In this document: positions 58,665-64,000 of the stretch, in pieces
Position numbering within the stretch: the stretch's first letter is position 1
Layout of the letters: each line of letters begins with the position of its first letter
NCBI RefSeq assembly: GCF_029784155.1
Contig: NC_073693.1
Span: forward strand, 22,852,002 to 22,916,001
Origin: Uranotaenia lowii
Taxonomy: Eukaryota; Arthropoda; Insecta; Diptera; Culicidae
Length of the DNA stretch: 64,000 nt
Direction: 5' to 3'
Position numbers and translations under genes: made by a program
The notes under the pieces: generated by a model
Told to the model about the DNA's origin: nothing
The model's database searches: none
The model's input: only the letters and a program-made list of their open reading frames with translations

Positions 58665-58885
58665 TGAAAGTCTAGCGTCCTAAATTTTTTTTTCAACATT
58701 ATTTCTGTGACATTTCCAAATGCATTGCAGAGATAATCACGGCAAGGTCAACCGTGTGATTAATACCGCAAAAGATACAGGAACAAGAGGAGGAACGAAA
58801 CGTAAAGTTTCCTACCAAACGCTTCATAAGTCATAACTTTAAATTAAAATCATACAATGCAAAAGTCTCAAATCGAAAAAAGGCT
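58665..58885. repeat. Dispersed repeat A, copy 2
   Basis: It matches 1-215 with substitutions and short indels, from aagtctagcgtc (compare aagacttgcgtc) through the shared tgcattgcaga to ccaaacgcttcata. The frame GKVNRVINTAKDTGTRGGTK is open here and similar in copy 1, but no protein family is recognised. Confidence 0.6.
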
Positions 58886-60640
58886 GGATCTCACCAAAAA
58901 GTCATCGACAAAACACACTATTCGCTGATTCGGAACCGTACATCTAAAGTTGGTAGGAGCCAGCCTGTTGCTGTCTTGATATCGGAACCTACTGAAATCG
59001 AGGTTTCTGAAGCTAATTTGTTTCTCCGCACATCCTGTTTTCTTTTTCTATAACACACTTCACAATTTTGTTCACCTTTGCGATTATTTTCAACTGGATT
59101 CGGTACTGATTCTCCCTTTTTCAAACATTTTCTTCCTCAATTAGAACGGCTTTTTTACGGAGCAAAAATTTTTGACGTCCGCGCGAGTCAACGCCTACTC
59201 GAACTCCTCTCTGATGCCGGTTTTTTGAGGTTTCCATACAAACATGAAAACATTAGGTACACACATGTTTAATGAAGTATGCATTGGAAAATAATAAATA
59301 TGACAAAACAACGTTTAGCTTTAATATTTTGTTTGAAATCACTTCAAAAGTTCAAATTTCTTTTCTCTTCTCTGAATAAACCATATCTGTAACAAGCTCA
59401 ACCTCGTAGATGTTACCAATTTTACCAACTTAACCTTCTCAAGACCAACTCAATAACAAAGCCAAAAAAAGCGTAACATTCCGAAATAACACATCTCGGC
59501 AATATTTCGTTGGCACAAGATTTCCCAAAACGTCCATAAAAAAGTGTGGGCAAATAAATAACTCCCCGCGTGTCGTACCGTTTTCAAGCCTCGTGTTGGC
59601 TCCACTCCAGGCTTCGTTTTTTTGCGTTCAGAAGTTGAAAAAAAACACGTTACTTGCTTCATCCCACCAACGCAACGCATTAAACACCTGAAATGTTTGG
59701 CACGGTTGGCAACACACGTATACTAAACCTTGGGAACTCGCGGGAGTCTTTTTCCTAATCGGTCTAAGAGATTGAGGAAAATTATGTAATGAAAAATTCA
59801 AAAAATCATTTAGAACAATCCGCAACTAGTGACCAGAAAAGTTTTTCCCCTCGATATTTGAAATTTAATGTCCTGTGAAGATAGATCGTTTCTGTTAACA
59901 AGCCTCAGCTTGGACTCGACGCCATCAATCTGCTTGAAAAAAAGCTGTTAAATCATAATGACGCCGATAAAAAACTACCGCATTTAGTCAAGCTTCGAGG
60001 GAAAAAAAATCCTGATAGACTTTATCCTTTCCGTGCACCGGCGGGAAATCAATGTTGCGTCACGGAACGCCTTCCGTGAATCTTCCGTAAAAAGTCGTCG
60101 AGCTGGGGGCTTCTATTTTCGGCCCAGGTCTGTCACGACAAAAAAAACGGCCGCCAAACCACCTTCCGATGAAATGGAAAGCCTGGCCAAGGACATCCCG
60201 GAATAGAAATCCTCCCTCCCATCATCTGGGTGGTACAAAAAAGGACACCAACACGAAAAAAAAAACGGGTGGCAAGGCGGCGAGCTTCAGAAAATGAGTC
60301 GCCCGACTGAATGTTACGTGGGATTGAAGCCCGGAAAAATCTTGGAGAAGTGAAAACTTTATCGTTCTGGCGCTTCCACACGGTTGGTTCCGCAATTTCC
60401 TTGTAACTCTCGGAGAAGATGAGTTATCACAGTCTTCGTGTGCGCTTCGCAGATAGAAATTTTCAAGGGATTTTTGCCCCCATCTTTGGTTTATTATACC
60501 AACAAAAACTTTCGCGGAAGAAACATCCGGAATTATTCAACGAAATGAAATTCTGACTACAGTAGGAAGAATTTTGTACGTGAACTCTTGCAAAAATACA
60601 CAAAGTATCCTAAGCCGTCATGAGCAAAAGCAAAAACAAC
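58886..60640. other. Intergenic DNA, GC-richer in its second half
   Basis: No gene is established. Segments about 59450-59720 and 59960-60440 are GC-richer, with short frames on both strands that lack recognisable domains. Confidence 0.4.
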
Positions 60641-62460
60641 AATGACAATTTTGACAATTTTGACAATTTTGACAATTTTGACAATTTTGACAATTTTGAC
60701 AATTTTGACAATTTTGACAATTTTGACAATTTTAACAATTTTGACAATTTTGACAATTTTGACAATTTTGACAATTTTGACAATTTTGACAATTTTGACA
60801 ATTTTGACAATTTTGACAATTTTGACAATTTTGACAATTTTGACAATTTTGACAATTTTGACAATTTTGACAATTTTGACAATTTTGACAATTTTGACAA
60901 TTTTGACAATTTTTACAATTTTTACAATTTTGACAATTTTGACAATTTTGACAATTTTGACAATTTTGACAATTTTGACAATTTTGACAATTTTGACAAT
61001 TTTGACAATTTTGACAATTTTGAAAATTTTGACAATTTTGACAATTTTGACAATTTTGACAATTTTGACAATTTTTACAATTTTTACAGTTTTGACAATT
61101 TTGACAATTTTTACAATTTTTACAATTTTGACAATTTTGACAATTTTGACAATTTTGACAATTTTGACAATTTTGACAATTTTGACAGTTTTGACAATTT
61201 TGACAATTTTGACAATTTTGACAATTTTGACAATTTTGACAATTTTGACAATTTTGACAATTTTGACAATTTTGACAATTTTGACAATTTTGACAATTTT
61301 GACAATTTTGACAATTTTGACAATTTTGACAATTTTGACAATTTTGACAATTTTGACAATTTTGACAATTTTGACAATTTTGACAATTTTGACAATTTTG
61401 ACAATTTTGACAATTTTGACAATTTTGACAATTTTGACAATTTTGACAATTTTGACAATTTTGACAATTTTGACAATTTTGACAATTTTGACAATTTTGA
61501 CAATTTTGACAATTTTGACAATTTTGACAATTTTGACAATTTTGACAATTTTGACAATTTTGACAATTTTGACAATTTTGACAATTTTGACAATTTTGAC
61601 AGTTTTGACAATTTTCACAATTTTGACAATTTTGACAATTTTCACAATTTTGACAATTTTCACAATTTTCATAATTTTCACAATTTTCACAATTTTGGCA
61701 ATTTTGACAATTTTGACAATTTTGACAATTTTGACAATTTTGACAATTTTGACAATTTTGACAATTTTGACAATTATGACAATTTTGACAATTTTGACAA
61801 TTTTGACAATTTTGACAATTTTGACAATTTTGACAATTTTGACAATTTTGACAATTTTGACAATTTTGACAATTTTGACAATTTTGACAATTTTGACAAT
61901 TTTTACAATTTTGACAATTTTGACAATTTTGACAATTTTGACAATTTTGACAATTTTGACAATTTTGACAATTTTGACAATTTTGACAATTTTGACAATT
62001 TTGACAATTTTGACAATTTTGACAATTTTGACAATTTTGACAATTTTGACAATTTTGACAATTTTGACAATTTTGACAATTTTGACAATTTTGACAATTT
62101 TGACAATTTTGACAATTTTGACAATTTTGACAATTTTGACAATTTTGACAATTTTGACAATTTTGACAATTTTGACAGTTTTGACAATTTTCACAATTTT
62201 GACAATTTTGACAATTTTCACAATTTTGACAATTTTCACAATTTTCATAATTTTCACAATTTTCACAATTTTGGCAATTTTGACAATTTTGACAATTTTG
62301 ACAATTTTGACAATTTTGACAATTTTGACAATTTTGACAATTATGACAATTTTGACAATTTTGACAATTTTGACAATTTTGACAATTTTGACAATTTTGA
62401 CAATTTTGACAATTTTGACAATTTTGACAATTTTGACAATTTTGACAATTTCGACAATTT
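60641..62460. repeat. 9-bp satellite (acaattttg)n with higher-order structure
   Basis: There are about 200 units of acaattttg. Variant units (acaatttttacaattttt, acagttttg, acaattttc, ataattttc, acaattatg) are not random. One characteristic run, from agttttgacaattttcac through ataattttcac to acaattttggc, occurs at 61601 and again at 62177, a distance of 576 bp (64 units). The acaattatg variant occurs at 61771 and 62338, 567 bp (63 units) apart. The right part is therefore a duplicated higher-order block. The minus-strand (VKI)n, (NCQ)n and (SKL)n frames are not genes. Confidence 0.97.
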
Positions 62461-64000
62461 GTCATTTTTGCTATTTTTCGTCATTTTCGTCATTTTTGTC
62501 GTTTTGTCAGTTTTGTCAGTTTTGTCATTTTTGTCATTTTTGTCATTTTTGTCATTTTTGTCATTTTTGTCATTTTTGTCATTTTTGTCATTTTTGTCAT
62601 TTTTGTCATTTTTGTCATTTTTGTCATTTTTGTCATTTTTGTCATTTTTGTCATTTTTGTCATTTTTGTCATTTTTGTCATTTTTGTCATTTTTGTCATT
62701 TTTGTCATTTTTGTCATTTTTGTCATTTTTGTCATTTTTGTCATTTTTGTCATTTTTGTCATTTTTGTCATTTTTGTCATTTTTGTCATTTTTGTCATTT
62801 TTGTCATTTTTGTCATTTTTGTCATTTTTGTCATTTTTGTCATTTTTGTCATTTTTGTCATTTTTGTCATTTTTGTCATTTTTGTCATTTTTGTCATTTT
62901 TGTCATTTTTGTCATTTTTGTCATTTTTGTCATTTTTGTCATTTTTGTCATTTTTGTCATTTTTGTCATTTTTGTCATTTTTGTCATTTTTGTCATTTTT
63001 GTCATTTTTGTCATTTTTGTCATTTTTGTCATTTTTGTCATTTTTGTCATTTTTGTCATTTTTGTCATTTTTGTCATTTTTGTCATTTTTGTCATTTTTG
63101 TCATTTTTGTCATTTTTGTCATTTTTGTCATTTTTGTCATTTTTGTCATTTTTGTCATTTTTGTCATTTTTGTCATTTTTGTCATTTTTGTCATTTTTGT
63201 CATTTTTGTCATTTTTGTCATTTTTGTCATTTTTGTCATTTTTGTCATTTTTGTCATTTTTGTCATTTTTGTCATTTTTGTCATTTTTGTCATTTTTGTC
63301 ATTTTTGTCATTTTTGTCATTTTTGTCATTTTTGTCATTTTTGTCATTTTTGTCATTTTTGTCATTTTTGTCATTTTTGTCATTTTTGTCATTTTTGTCA
63401 TTTTTGTCATTTTTGTCATTTTTGTCATTTTTGTCATTTTTGTCATTTTTGTCATTTTTGTCATTTTTGTCATTTTTGTCATTTTTGTCATTTTTGTCAT
63501 TTTTGTCATTTTTGTCATTTTTGTCATTTTTGTCATTTTTGTCATTTTTGTCATTTTTGTCATTTTTGTCATTTTTGTCATTTTTGTCATTTTTGTCATT
63601 TTTGTCATTTTTGTCATTTTTGTCATTTTTGTCATTTTTGTCATTTTTGTCATTTTTGTCATTTTTGTCATTTTTGTCATTTTTGTCATTTTTGTCATTT
63701 TTGTCATTTTTGTCATTTTTGTCATTTTTGTCATTTTTGTCATTTTTGTCATTTTTGTCATTTTTGTCATTTTTGTCATTTTTGTCATTTTTGTCATTTT
63801 TGTCATTTTTGTCATTTTTGTCATTTTTGTCATTTTTGTCATTTTTGTCATTTTTGTCATTTTTGTCATTTTTGTCATTTTTGTCATTTTTGTCATTTTT
63901 GTCATTTTTGTCATTTTTGTCATTTTTGTCATTTTTGTCATTTTTGTCATTTTTGTCATTTTTGTCATTTTTGTCATTTTTGTCATTTTTGTCATTTTTG
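62461..64000. repeat. 9-bp satellite (acaaaaatg)n, array 3, inverted, open-ended
   Basis: After a transition zone (62461-62522) with tgctatttttcg, tcattttcg and gttttgtca variants, the plus strand carries uniform atttttgtc units to the window end. This is the reverse orientation of arrays 1 and 2. At least 160 units are present, and the array continues beyond the window. The minus-strand (MTK)n frame is a by-product. Confidence 0.97.

Noticed and set aside
60557..62465. (VKI)n, (NCQ)n and (SKL)n frames on the minus strand
   Set aside because: These are by-products of the acaattttg satellite.
62490..63995. 501-codon (MTK)n frame on the minus strand
   Set aside because: This is the translation of the inverted 9-bp satellite.

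Overview
The window is eukaryotic, from an AT-rich, repeat-dominated insect genome. No bacterial or phage gene organisation is visible. A dipteran, possibly mosquito-like, source is the best guess. The reasons are R1-clade (Waldo-like) non-LTR retrotransposon relics, a defective mariner-like element of the ITmD37 type, BEL/Pao and Ty3/gypsy pol relics, and short inverted-repeat elements with ends of a kind I associate with mosquito genomes. This rests on remembered family hallmarks, not on a search. No complete host protein-coding gene can be read. The best host coding feature is one first coding exon at 37381-37459. It starts MGCGQSK, a likely N-myristoylation/palmitoylation signal, and ends at a strong GTAAGT donor. 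Its downstream exons are not found here.

Layout. 1-19300: AT-rich non-coding DNA with an 86-bp-arm inverted repeat (505-789), two short inverted-repeat elements (2571-3320 and 3488-4355), dispersed repeat copies, microsatellites and a badly decayed T-rich satellite (16160-16960). 19325-23790: an array of a 57-bp (19-codon) repeat inside an older degenerate minisatellite with the core ggattgagacttctgct. 24621-26432: a 13-bp satellite. 28480-29968: a nearly perfect 9-bp (acaaaaatg) satellite. 30236-35440: a complex array of 80-bp units built from 15-20 bp sub-units, containing one reverse transcriptase scrap. 36291-37459: a GC-richer block ending in the MGCGQSK exon. 37690-39660: a second acaaaaatg array with graded variants.

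39193-43481: two head-to-tail copies of a 2.14-kb segment that look identical apart from one 9-bp unit. The segment carries the right flank of the satellite, unique DNA and the 3' end of a non-LTR element. 43228-47478: the body of that element, an R1-clade relic on the minus strand with ORF1 (gag-like), endonuclease and reverse transcriptase remains. It is interrupted by a 1045-bp retroposed insert with a 13-bp target duplication. 48071-48822 and 53954-54508: two copies of a long-TIR element. One has a perfect 9-bp target duplication; the other carries a nested 222-bp near-perfect palindrome. 50882-51643: a deleted ITmD37-type mariner relative. 51725-57650: fragments of R1-clade, Ty3/gypsy and BEL/Pao elements on both strands. 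58665-60640: dispersed repeat and intergenic DNA. 60641-64000: an acaattttg satellite with a 576/567-bp higher-order period, abutting an inverted-orientation acaaaaatg satellite that runs off the window.

No functional multi-gene system is present. What is notable is structural: several homogeneous short-period satellites in one locus, a very recent tandem duplication with a breakpoint at a satellite edge, and elements nested inside elements with readable target duplications.
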